Assembly: GCF_900108945.1 (NCBI RefSeq)
Contig: NZ_FNYE01000006.1
Location: 1 to 64,000, forward strand
Direction: 5' to 3'
Length of the DNA: 64,000 bases
Source of the DNA: Paraburkholderia diazotrophica
Lineage (GTDB): Bacteria > Pseudomonadota > Gammaproteobacteria > Burkholderiales > Burkholderiaceae
In this document: positions 16,411 to 24,794 of the stretch, piece after piece
Layout: each line of letters starts with the position of its first letter
How positions within the stretch are numbered: the stretch's first letter is position 1
Notes under the pieces: model-generated
What the model saw: only the letters and a program-made list of their open reading frames with translations
Told to the model about the DNA's origin: nothing
Database searches by the model: none
Translations under genes and position numbers: made by a program

Positions 16411-17217
16411 TCACGGCTGCCCGTTCTTCTGCTGGTTCCTGAACGCCGCCTCTCCCGCATCCGACACCTCGACCCACTTCTTGTCGGGCGGCGCGTCGGC
16501 GACATAGCTGTCGTGCCAGTTCCACCACTTGTACGTCGGCGTCTGCGGATAGCCCTCGGGCGAATCCTCCCAGACTTCCTGCCGCCCGAGCGGCGTGATG
16601 TCGAGATAGTTCCACGTGCCGCCCATCTGCTCGTCGCCGCGATTGTTGATGAAGTACGTGCGGAACACGCGGTCGCCGTCACGATAGAACACGTTCGTGC
16701 CGTGCCATTCGTCGACGCCGAAGTCGGCGTCGAAGCTGTCCGTGATGGTGAACCACGGAATCTGCCAGCCCATTCGCGCCTTCAGTCGCTCGATGTCGGC
16801 CTGAGGCGCGCGCGAGACGAAGACGAGGGTCGTGTCGCGGGCGTTCAGGTGGGCGAGATGGGCGACCTGATCGGCCACCATCGAGCAGCCCCGGCACGCG
16901 TGGTCGGGCCAGCCGAACACGCCCGGCTCGTAGAAAGCGCGATAGACGATCAGTTGGCGCCGACCGTCGAACAGGTCCAGTAGGCTCGCCTTGCCCGCAG
17001 GCCCTTCGAATGCATATGACTTGTCGACGGCCATCCACGGCATGCGGCGGCGCTCGGCGGCCAGCGCGTCACGCGCGCGAGTGTGAGCCTTCTCCTTCAC
17101 GAGCAACTGCTGGCGTGCCTCTTCCCACGCCTGCTGCGAAACCACGGGCGGTGTATGCATGGCAGGCTGTCCGCTTTTCGTTGCGTCTTTCGCTGTATTT
17201 CCGGCTGATGTAGTCAT
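16411..17217 (-). CDS. DUF899 thioredoxin-like protein
   Basis: A 268-residue member of the DUF899 family, which has a thioredoxin fold but no firmly known reaction. Typical family features are the YRAFYEP and CRGCSMVADQ stretches in the middle, the WFTITDSFDADFGVDEWHG region, and the tryptophan-rich C-terminal half. The start at 17217 is fixed by a near-ideal ribosome site (AGGAGGT) about 10 nt upstream; an upstream in-frame ATG at 17280 lacks one. It is divergent from an AraC regulator and VOC protein, a common arrangement for this family, which suggests a link to electrophile or redox stress. Confidence 0.88.
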   Translation of the reverse strand: MTTSAGNTAKDATKSGQPAMHTPPVVSQQAWEEARQQLLVKEKAHTRARDALAAERRRMPWMAVDKSYAFEGPAGKASLLDLFDGRRQLIVYRAFYEPGVFGWPDHACRGCSMVADQVAHLAHLNARDTTLVFVSRAPQADIERLKARMGWQIPWFTITDSFDADFGVDEWHGTNVFYRDGDRVFRTYFINNRGDEQMGGTWNYLDITPLGRQEVWEDSPEGYPQTPTYKWWNWHDSYVADAPPDKKWVEVSDAGEAAFRNQQKNGQP

Positions 17218-17473
17218 GGCTTTTGCAACCTCCTGATCTAAGGAAAATTCCTGCGTCGCGAGGCTGATGCGCGATTCCATTCAGCACGCGTTGCTGGATG
17301 TTTGCTGAGAGACAGCTTGGACCGTTGAATCGAACCTTGGGAGTAACAACTGTGGCGTCATTTCGGCGGACGATCTGGCGTTCGCCCGGCGCATCTATTG
17401 CGACATCGTTCGCTATGCGAGTACGCCTCGTGGGACTTAAACTCTGCTCAGATGCCATCAGATCCGGAAGGTC

Positions 17474-18016
17474 ATGCCCCCACGCGAAACTCACAACGCC
17501 CGGCAAATTGCCTCGTCATCCGCACCGGCCGATGACGGCGCGTTGCAAGACCCGGTCCTGCTGCGTCGCCTGCTGCGCGCCAAGGATCGCATGGACGCTG
17601 CATCGCACGAGGCTTGGCCCGTCAAGCGCCTGGCTGAAGTCAGCGGCGTATCCGAAGCTCATTTCGCGCATTCGTTCAAGCGAGCCTTCGGTGTTCCTCC
17701 GCACCGATATCTGCTGACACGGCGCATCGAGCGGGCCACGACGCTGCTGCGCGACACTGGGCTCAGCATCACGGAAATCGCCTTTGCTACCGGCTGGGAG
17801 AGCCTGGGTACGTTCGGCCGCACGTTCCGCGACATTACGGGCCGAAGCCCCGGCGCGATGCGCGTCGAAGCGCGGGCCGCTACGGATCAACCCGGCCACG
17901 TGCCCGCCTGCGTGCTGAAGGCGGCGCAGCGGCCCGACCTCACGATCGCAGTTTTGGAGAAGCGCCGCCGCGTGGCCAAGGGTACATTCCGGCCATCAAT
18001 CGAGGAGGTGTCGTGA
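17474..18016 (+). CDS. AraC-family regulator (DNA-binding domain only)
   Basis: A 180-residue protein made almost wholly of the AraC DNA-binding domain with two helix-turn-helix units (VKRLAEVSGVSEAHFAHSFK and ITEIAFATGWESLGTFGRTF, about residues 50-135). The usual N-terminal sensor domain is absent, so it may act constitutively or sense through a partner. The ribosome site GGAAGGTC precedes the ATG. Its stop overlaps the start of the VOC gene, so the two are translated together. It may regulate the divergent DUF899 gene as well. Confidence 0.9.
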   Translation: MPPRETHNARQIASSSAPADDGALQDPVLLRRLLRAKDRMDAASHEAWPVKRLAEVSGVSEAHFAHSFKRAFGVPPHRYLLTRRIERATTLLRDTGLSITEIAFATGWESLGTFGRTFRDITGRSPGAMRVEARAATDQPGHVPACVLKAAQRPDLTIAVLEKRRRVAKGTFRPSIEEVS

Positions 18017-18429
18017 TGAACCAGGGTATCAATGTGGTGGGCTTGTACGTCGACAATCAGGACGAGGCGCTTGCGTTCTATGTCGATAAACTCGGATTTC
18101 GCGTTCATACGGACGTGCGCAACGGCGACTATCGCTGGCTGACGGTCCAGCATCCGGAGCAGCCGTCGTTCCAGCTTGGCCTGTTCAGACCCGGTCCGCC
18201 CATCCACGACGAAGCCACCGCGCAAACCCTGCGTGCGATGGTCGCCAAAGGGGCCATGCCGCCCCTCGTTCTCTCCGTGACCGACTGCCGCGCGAGCTAC
18301 GCACAGTTGAAAGCCCGTGGCGTCGAATTCACTCAGGAGCCCATAGAGCGCTTTGGCAGCGTCGACGCCGGCTTCCGTGATCCCGCGGGCAATGGCTGGA
18401 AGATGATCCAGTCTCCGTCGGCGAAATAA
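18016..18429 (+). CDS. VOC (glyoxalase/bleomycin-resistance) family protein
   Basis: A 137-residue vicinal-oxygen-chelate protein with two beta-alpha-beta-beta-beta modules. Its beginning (VVGLYVDNQDEALAFYVDKL) and end (GSVDAGFRDPAGNGWKMIQ) are typical. Such proteins are metal-dependent isomerases, dioxygenases or resistance proteins. The exact reaction is not readable. The gene overlaps the AraC stop (TGATG) and has a strong ribosome site GAGGAGGTG; a GTG one codon earlier is an alternative start. Confidence 0.88.
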   Translation: MNQGINVVGLYVDNQDEALAFYVDKLGFRVHTDVRNGDYRWLTVQHPEQPSFQLGLFRPGPPIHDEATAQTLRAMVAKGAMPPLVLSVTDCRASYAQLKARGVEFTQEPIERFGSVDAGFRDPAGNGWKMIQSPSAK

Positions 18430-18921
18430 AGACGGGCATTGGAGTCCGACGGTTTCGCCATCGGGTGGCTGTCATATCGTCAGTGACAGGGGAGTATCAG
18501 GCCGGTGAGTGCCAGTGCTCCCGATACCTTTGGCGCGGCTTGATCCAGTCAAGCCGCTGCCCATTCCGCTCTGCGTCGTTTGCCATGCGCGCGGACACTT
18601 TTGCCGCAGCGAGCCGCGATGCGCGCGAAGCGAATGGCGATGCACGTAGCCAGAAATACGATCGGGCGCCAGCTCGATTGAGTTCGCCGCGATCTCGAAC
18701 GCCACGCGCTTCGCTATGGCCAGGTGCCACCGGCGGCATGAGGCGCGAATCCCGAAGCACGACTTTGCGCTAGCACGCGCCTATGGCCCGAACGCACGAT
18801 GCCCGCGTGCGATCGATTCAGTCCAATCCCGTCTCCGGTTTTTTCCCACGCCGCTCTTGCAAGTTTCCTTGTTCAAGCGTCCCGGAAGGTCGTGCATTTC
18901 CAACGACCCTCCAACGCCAAC
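18430..18921. other. Non-coding stretch upstream of the TonB receptor
   Basis: About 490 bp with no convincing gene, repeat or RNA. Codon-like composition fades and all open frames here are short. Confidence 0.4.
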
Positions 18922-18979
18922 TTTACAAAACAAAATCCTCTCGCCATAATACGAACGCAAATAACAACCATTCGCATTT
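18922..18979 (+). promoter_or_regulatory. Sigma70 promoter with probable Fur box for the TonB receptor
   Basis: A -35 box TTTACA (18922-18927) and a -10 box CATAAT (18945-18950) are separated by exactly 17 bp, which puts the start of transcription near 18957. Overlapping the start is an imperfect palindrome at 18957-18979, with left half GCAAATAACAA and right half CATTCGCATTT; both halves fit the AAATGxxAA-type half-sites of Fur boxes. Fur bound here under iron-replete conditions would block the promoter. Confidence 0.7.
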
Positions 18980-19002
18980 AAATAGGGGTAAGCAAGAGGA
19001 CA

Positions 19003-21201
19003 ATGAAGGCAGGCAAGCAAAATTCCACCGTGCTCCGGCCGCTCACGATGGCCGTGCTGCTGTCATTCGCGACAACCCACGCCGGCGCGCAGTCGGCGGA
19101 TGCGCAACCATCCGCTACGACTACGGATACCACGGATACCCAGCACGAATCCACGCTCCCAGCCGTCAGCGTGAGCGCGCAGGGCGAGCAGGACGCGCCG
19201 TATGGGCCGACCAACGGATACGTCGCGCAATGGAACTCCAGCGCGACGAAATCCGGCACGCCGATTCTGGAGACACCGCAGTCCGTTTCCGTCATCACGC
19301 GCGATCAGATCGAACAGCAGAACGCGCAGAACCTGAACGCTGTCGTGCGTTATACGTCCGGCGTGACGCCCGAGACGCGCGGCAGTATCGCGACGCGCTA
19401 CGACCAGCTGAAAGTCCGCGGCTTCGATGCCGATACCTACTGGAACGGCCTGAAGCTGATCAACAATGGCTGGTACGCGGTGCCGCAGCTCGATCCGTAC
19501 ATGATGGATCGCGTCGAAGTGGTGAAGGGGCCGGTATCGGTGCTGTACGGCCAGGCGGCGGCGGGCGGGCTTCTGGATCTGGAAAGCAAGCTGCCGACCG
19601 TGCAGCCGCTCCATGAGGTCGGCGTCGAAGTTGGCAACTACGGCCATGTGCAGGGCAAGTTCGACCTGTCCGGACCGATTGCCCGCGACGATCGCTATCT
19701 GTTTCGCCTGACGGGCATCGCGCGCAAGGAAGACGGTCAGGTGAACATGACGAAGAATGAGCGCATTGCGATTGCGCCGTCATTCACCTGGCGCCCGGAC
19801 AACAGAACGTCGTTGACGGTGTTCGGTCTCTATCAGCACGATCCGCGCAGCACGTCATACGGCAGTGTTCCGCCGCAAGGCACGGTGCTGTTCAATCCGA
19901 ATGGCAAGCTGCCCAGCAATTTCTACGACGGCGATCCGAACTTCGAGAGCTTCAATCGCGTGCAGGAATCGATCGGCTACAAGTTCGAGCGGCGTCTGAC
20001 GAACGCGTGGTCGTTCCGCTCGAATGGCCGCCTCCTGCACCTCGCGCAGGACTACAAGAGCGTCTATGCATCGGTGCTCCAAGCCGATTTGCGCACGCTC
20101 GACCGCGGAACGGCAGCATCGACGGATAACCTGAATACCATCGCGCTCGACAACCAGCTCGAAGGGAATTTTTCAACGGGCCCGATCGACCATACGTTGC
20201 TCGTCGGTTTCGATTACCAGCACTACGCGAGCAACTTCGACGCGGGATTCGGCATGGGGCCGTCGATCGACATGTTCGCGCCCATCTACAACCAGCCGGT
20301 GACGCCGCCTGATCGCTACCATCAGGTGCTGAGCGGCACGCAGTACGGCGTCTATGCGCAGGATCAGGCGCGGCTCGGTAACGCGATCCTGACGCTCGGC
20401 GGACGCGAAGACTGGGCCAGCAGCAAGACGCGCAACGATACGTTCGATACCTCGTCGAGCCAGTTCGATCGCGCGTTCACGGGACGTGCTGGCTTCACGT
20501 ACGTGTTCCGCAACGGCATCGCGCCTTATGTCAGCTATACGCAGTCGTTCACGCCGCAAGCGGGCACCGACATCAACGGCAAGGCATTCGATCCGGAGCG
20601 CGGCCACCAGTATGAAGTCGGCGTCAAGTTCCAGCCGAGGGGCTACGATGCGCTCTTCACGGCGGCGCTCTTCAGTTTGACCCGCGAGAATCTGCTGACC
20701 ACGGACGCCGCGAATCCCAACTTCCAGTCGCAAGCAGGCGAGGCGAGGTCGCGTGGCGTCGAACTCGAAGCGAAGGTCAGCCTGACGAACTCATTGAACG
20801 TCGCGGCGAGCTATACGTATCTGAACACCGTCTATACGAAGGACAACAGCGGGCTCGAAGGCAAGCATCTCGCCGCGATTCCGCAGAATCAGGCTTCGCT
20901 GTGGGCGTATTACACGATCGATCGCGGCCCGCTCGCGGGTCTGTCGATGGGCGCGGGTGGACGCTATACGGGCACCACGTATAGCACCGACAACAGTTTC
21001 AAGGTGCAGAGCTTCTTCCTCGTCGATGCCACGCTGCGCTACGATCTCGGCCGCGCTGCATCGCAGTTAAGGGGCGCAGAACTGTACGTGAACGCGCAGA
21101 ACCTGTTCAACAAGGAATACGTCGCTTCGTGCTATTACGGAAGCTGGTGCGCGTTCGGCTATGGACGCCAGGTCTTTGCGGGGATGAACTATCGCTGGTA
21201 G
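19003..21201 (+). CDS. TonB-dependent siderophore receptor
   Basis: A 732-residue outer-membrane receptor of the FhuE/FpvA/ornibactin-receptor class. Visible parts are a signal peptide ending near AGAQ (residue 30), a plug domain beginning with ETPQSVSVITRDQIEQQ (around 90), a beta-barrel with aromatic strand ends, and a C-terminal aromatic residue (GMNYRW) needed for barrel assembly. It would import a ferric siderophore with TonB energy. The ribosome site AAGAGGA supports the start. The promoter has a probable Fur box. No siderophore synthesis, TonB or sigma-factor genes are beside it, so it may serve uptake of a siderophore made elsewhere or by other species. Confidence 0.94.
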   Translation: MKAGKQNSTVLRPLTMAVLLSFATTHAGAQSADAQPSATTTDTTDTQHESTLPAVSVSAQGEQDAPYGPTNGYVAQWNSSATKSGTPILETPQSVSVITRDQIEQQNAQNLNAVVRYTSGVTPETRGSIATRYDQLKVRGFDADTYWNGLKLINNGWYAVPQLDPYMMDRVEVVKGPVSVLYGQAAAGGLLDLESKLPTVQPLHEVGVEVGNYGHVQGKFDLSGPIARDDRYLFRLTGIARKEDGQVNMTKNERIAIAPSFTWRPDNRTSLTVFGLYQHDPRSTSYGSVPPQGTVLFNPNGKLPSNFYDGDPNFESFNRVQESIGYKFERRLTNAWSFRSNGRLLHLAQDYKSVYASVLQADLRTLDRGTAASTDNLNTIALDNQLEGNFSTGPIDHTLLVGFDYQHYASNFDAGFGMGPSIDMFAPIYNQPVTPPDRYHQVLSGTQYGVYAQDQARLGNAILTLGGREDWASSKTRNDTFDTSSSQFDRAFTGRAGFTYVFRNGIAPYVSYTQSFTPQAGTDINGKAFDPERGHQYEVGVKFQPRGYDALFTAALFSLTRENLLTTDAANPNFQSQAGEARSRGVELEAKVSLTNSLNVAASYTYLNTVYTKDNSGLEGKHLAAIPQNQASLWAYYTIDRGPLAGLSMGAGGRYTGTTYSTDNSFKVQSFFLVDATLRYDLGRAASQLRGAELYVNAQNLFNKEYVASCYYGSWCAFGYGRQVFAGMNYRW

Positions 21202-21288
21202 TTCGTTTTAGCAGCCGGCCCGCTTGCACCGTCAGACGCGCATCGATGTAGCCGGCGTGCAAAAAGGATCTACGCGCGTCGAACCGCT

Positions 21289-22428
21289 TCAGGCGGCGAC
21301 CACGCTCTTCTTCTTGTGGCGTTTGGCCTCATACATCGCGACGTCCGCCGACCCCAGCACCTTGTCGATCCCGTTCCCCACGCCAGTCACGGGTGCAATA
21401 CCGATGCTGGCGCCGATTTCGATTACGACGTCATCTGCCAGATGGAACGGCCTCTCGATCTCGGCGATGACGCTGTCCGCAAAGGTGTTCGGCTCCGCTG
21501 CACCCGGTACCTGGCCGACGATCACAAACTCGTCGCCGCCCATGCGCGCGACGAGGGCGTCCGGTCCGGCGAGCTGGCGCAGTCTCGTTGCGACCTGCAC
21601 GAGCAGCTTGTCGCCGAACTCGTGTCCGTGTGCATCGTTCACCGCCTTGAATCCGTCCAGGTCGATGTAGAAAAGCGGCACGCCGGTTCCGATACGAGCG
21701 GATCTGGCGAGCTCATAGGTCGTCGCATGGAAAAGGCCCGCGCGGTTGAGCAGTCCCGTCAGGCCGTCGTGGCGCGCGCGGCGATCGTTCTCGCGCTCCG
21801 CCTCCATGGTGGTAATGAGCATCGCGTTGAGCTTTCTGGCGGCAACGCTCATCGCGAACAGATAAAACGGAATCTGGACCAGCGTCAGCAACAGCACAGG
21901 TTCGCCCGACAGTACTGCGCCAATACAGCATGGGCCGAGCGACAGAAAGATCATGATGGCGACGAGCCGCGGTGCTGCGAAGTTCCGGAAGCAGATTCCG
22001 CCGACCATCGCCGCCGCCGAGAGAAAGGAGAGCGTCGCTGCGACCCAGTCGCCACTTATCGAGCTGATGAACGCGCCGTAGCCGACCGTCGCACCCCATA
22101 GGGGCGCAAGAAGAATATAAAGGTCAGTCGGCGTGGACTTGCCCTGTTGCGCCCGCCGGTGCGCCAGCACGAGCACGACCAGGCGAGCCACGCAGACGAT
22201 GATCTCCGAGATCAGCCAGAACCGGAACAGTGCACTTGGATGGCGGTATTCGAGTACCCAGGCAACGGCTATCGTGTTGAATACGCCACCCAGGAAAATC
22301 GGCAGCGTGCCGAACAGCGTATAGACGAGCGCTGTCCGGATCTCTTGCGGGGTGTCTCTGCCTGGGTGCAGCAGCCAGCAAGCAAGCTTGCCCTGCGGCA
22401 AGCTGAACGATTTGAGTGATTTCGTCAC
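21289..22428 (-). CDS. Membrane-bound diguanylate cyclase (GGDEF)
   Basis: An inner-membrane protein with five to six hydrophobic segments in the first about 200 residues and a C-terminal GGDEF domain that makes cyclic-di-GMP from two GTP. The active-site motif MGGDEF is intact, and YIDLDGFKAVND and MYEAKR mark the domain. I place the start at a GTG (22428) because AGGTG lies properly before it; the ATG at 22473 gives 15 more residues but has no ribosome site. No EAL domain or classical inhibitory-site RxxD directly before GGDEF is seen. The signal sensed by the membrane part is unknown. Confidence 0.9.
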   Translation of the reverse strand: MTKSLKSFSLPQGKLACWLLHPGRDTPQEIRTALVYTLFGTLPIFLGGVFNTIAVAWVLEYRHPSALFRFWLISEIIVCVARLVVLVLAHRRAQQGKSTPTDLYILLAPLWGATVGYGAFISSISGDWVAATLSFLSAAAMVGGICFRNFAAPRLVAIMIFLSLGPCCIGAVLSGEPVLLLTLVQIPFYLFAMSVAARKLNAMLITTMEAERENDRRARHDGLTGLLNRAGLFHATTYELARSARIGTGVPLFYIDLDGFKAVNDAHGHEFGDKLLVQVATRLRQLAGPDALVARMGGDEFVIVGQVPGAAEPNTFADSVIAEIERPFHLADDVVIEIGASIGIAPVTGVGNGIDKVLGSADVAMYEAKRHKKKSVVAA

Positions 22429-22616
22429 TTGAGCACCTGCGAATTGCCTCGCGACGATTATGTGTCGCCCCATGCGGTGACCGGGAACGCGAAATGGGCA
22501 CGGATCGACGTCTCCGCGGCACGTACCGGATGTCCGTCAGCTTCAAGTCGACAGCGGGATGGCCATCCCGTGAATGAAGCGATCGACACCACATGACCGG
22601 TTATCGGCGCTTGCGC

Positions 22617-22746
22617 GCGCAACTTTAGGGCCGCAACTCAGGGGCGGCAACTTAGGGCGGCAACTCAGGGCGGCAACTCAGGGCGGCAACTCAGGGGCGG
22701 CAACTCAGGGGCGGCAACTCAGGGGCGGCAACTTAGGGCGGCAAGC
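22617..22746. repeat. Short tandem repeat, about nine units of 13-14 bp
   Basis: The unit is CGGCAACTCAGGG or CGGCAACTCAGGGG, with two units carrying CTTAGGG. It alternates between 13 and 14 bp, so a reading frame through it would not keep a repeated peptide. It lies between the diguanylate cyclase and desaturase genes, upstream of the former. The first and last units are degenerate. Confidence 0.9.
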
Positions 22747-22810
22747 TCGATTCAACGTCCGCGAACGAGCGACGGGCACCAGCCAATACATGGAGTCGCG
22801 GCCACGAATC

Positions 22811-23899
22811 TCATCGCGTTTGTCGTGTGGCCTGGCGTTCGACGGTAGCGGGCACCTGAGCTTCATGACGGAGTGCAGACCAACCGTCTCTCGTCAGTTC
22901 TACCCGCAATTTACCTGCAAACCCGGCGGATGCAGGCGTGTTCAACGGGATGAAATCGCAACGACCGGCGTGCGCCGGATGAGTAACGGGAATGAACGAG
23001 TAGCGCCTCGCCCAATCGCCATAGCCCTTTACCAGAAAGCCTCCTGAGCGTTCTATGTATTGCTGGCGGGATCGTTCATAGACGTCCCGAAGCGCAAACC
23101 AGGGGACATGCGGCAGGTCGTGATGAACCAGATGGTAGTTGTTGTTCAGAAACAGCAGCCGCCAGAACGATCCGGCTTCATTGATGACCGAGCGCTCCTC
23201 GTGCGAATCCGCGGAGCGATGTTCATGGAACGAGCGCACCGAGCTTAGCGCGAGCGCCGGATAGCCGACGCCTGCAATGAAGAGCCACGGCGCAATTCCG
23301 CACGCGCGATCGAGCCAGATGATCAGCACGGCAAGCGCGACAAAATGCGCGAGCCACGCGGGCGCATCGGACCAGTCGCTGCGCAAAGGTTTGCGCAGTG
23401 CCTGCGTAGCCGTCGCCGCAATCGAGAATGCAGGGCCGAGCAGAAGACGTCCCGCAAACGTATTGCGCGCGACGAGCAGAGCGCGCGTCAGCGTTCCCGC
23501 CTGGTCCCACGTTTCGAGGCTGACGAAAAACGTCTCGGGATCGATCTCGGGATGCGTCAGATGCGCATCGTCGTGATGCTGCAAATGCAGGTCGCGATAG
23601 ACGGCATACGGAAACCACACGGCGAGCGGCGCAAAGCCGATCAGCCCGTTAACGAATGCTGAGCGCGTCGGATGACCGTGCAGCAGTTCGTGCTGCAACG
23701 ACATGTACCACGCGCTGAACAGCGCGAGCAGCGGAAGCGAAACGCTCAGCCCGAGCGTCTGCGCATGGCTCGCGATGAAAAACCATCCGCCGTACATTGC
23801 GCCGATCAGGAGCCACGTCGGCCATTCGGTGCGCCATGCGAGGCGCGTGCGTTGATGCGAAAGCGCCAGACGTTGCGCGTCGTCGAGATAAATGGCCAT
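22811..23899 (-). CDS. Membrane fatty-acid desaturase
   Basis: A 362-residue integral-membrane diiron desaturase or hydroxylase. The three histidine boxes are present: HELLHGH, HLQHHDDAHLTH and NNNYHLVHHDLPH. Hydrophobic segments surround them as usual. It would introduce a double bond or hydroxyl into a membrane acyl chain or similar lipid. It stands alone between the GGDEF gene and the CDP-diacylglycerol diphosphatase gene. The last 50 residues past the third box look poorly conserved. Confidence 0.92.
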   Translation of the reverse strand: MAIYLDDAQRLALSHQRTRLAWRTEWPTWLLIGAMYGGWFFIASHAQTLGLSVSLPLLALFSAWYMSLQHELLHGHPTRSAFVNGLIGFAPLAVWFPYAVYRDLHLQHHDDAHLTHPEIDPETFFVSLETWDQAGTLTRALLVARNTFAGRLLLGPAFSIAATATQALRKPLRSDWSDAPAWLAHFVALAVLIIWLDRACGIAPWLFIAGVGYPALALSSVRSFHEHRSADSHEERSVINEAGSFWRLLFLNNNYHLVHHDLPHVPWFALRDVYERSRQQYIERSGGFLVKGYGDWARRYSFIPVTHPAHAGRCDFIPLNTPASAGFAGKLRVELTRDGWSALRHEAQVPATVERQATRQTR

Positions 23900-24029
23900 C
23901 GGCGGATCGGTGGTTTTGCAGTCGGTACGATCCTAATGGCGGGCACGCAGCCGCCGAACCAATTTGTTTGGCTAAGCTTTTGAGGAAAGCGGGTTAAGCG
24001 AACCGGGTCTGCGCGAAAGGGGATCGCCT

Positions 24030-24779
24030 TTACTGATGCATGCCGATCTCGCAGGAATGATCGAGCAATCCTTCCGCCGTGCCGCTGCCGTCGTCGAGTT
24101 CGAGCCCGCTGTTCACGACGAGCCAGCCGTCGCTCTCCGACGGCCCCGCGCCCGTCACGAGGATGGTCTGCTGCGCCATTGCATCGCTGCCCTGACGGTC
24201 GCGCGCGACGATGCGAAACGGGTCGCTGTCGCCCGTCAGCGAGAGGATGCGCATCACGCGATACCGGTTGCCGTCGAGCGTCGTCCAGTGCCATTTGCCC
24301 GGCTCCGCCGTACGGTAGTGCGCGAGATTCTTGATGATGCCGTCCTGCATGCAGTCCATATGAATATGCAACTGCTGCTGCGTGCGGCGGTACTTCGAAT
24401 TGATTTCGAGTCCCAGCTGATTGGGCGGAAACGTCAGGCCGATGCGCGAGCCCACATACTGCCGCGCGTTCCACGCATCGGCCCAATACTCGGGCGCATG
24501 GATGTCGAGCACGCTCGGGCTTTCGATACCCATCACGCGGTCCGTCGGAATCAGCAGATATTGCGTGTTGCCGTTGATGTCCTTCAGGATCGCATAGCGT
24601 TTCGAGAGATCGACGCTCGTGCAGAAGCCGGGGCCGCCCGTCGCGCGCGCAACAGGCACGCATTGACGGTTGACGATCGACCAGAGCGCATTGGGATCGG
24701 CGGCCGCGATGATCGCGCAGCCCGATGTGCAAAGCGCGACGGCAAGCGCGGCCAGGTGTCGAAGACGTGGTCGGATCAT
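24030..24779 (-). CDS. cdh: CDP-diacylglycerol diphosphatase
   Basis: A 249-residue protein of the Cdh family, which splits CDP-diacylglycerol into CMP and phosphatidate. Features are an N-terminal hydrophobic segment ending at a possible lipobox cysteine (TSGC), the family opening NALWSIVNRQC, and the HIT-like HIHMDCM motif near residue 140 that provides the catalytic histidines. It is probably exported or membrane-anchored at the periplasmic face. It lies 15 nt downstream of the amidase gene on the same strand, so the two are probably co-transcribed. Confidence 0.88.
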   Translation of the reverse strand: MIRPRLRHLAALAVALCTSGCAIIAAADPNALWSIVNRQCVPVARATGGPGFCTSVDLSKRYAILKDINGNTQYLLIPTDRVMGIESPSVLDIHAPEYWADAWNARQYVGSRIGLTFPPNQLGLEINSKYRRTQQQLHIHMDCMQDGIIKNLAHYRTAEPGKWHWTTLDGNRYRVMRILSLTGDSDPFRIVARDRQGSDAMAQQTILVTGAGPSESDGWLVVNSGLELDDGSGTAEGLLDHSCEIGMHQ

Positions 24780-24794
24780 TGCTGCGAGTGGATG

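Noticed and set aside
22617..22746. Possible CRISPR array
   Set aside because: Units are 13-14 bp, directly adjacent, with no unique spacers and no cas genes in the window.
22574..23047. Open frame running through the tandem repeat
   Set aside because: The unit length alternates between 13 and 14 bp, so the peptide repeat shifts frame. There is no ribosome site and the frame overlaps the desaturase gene.
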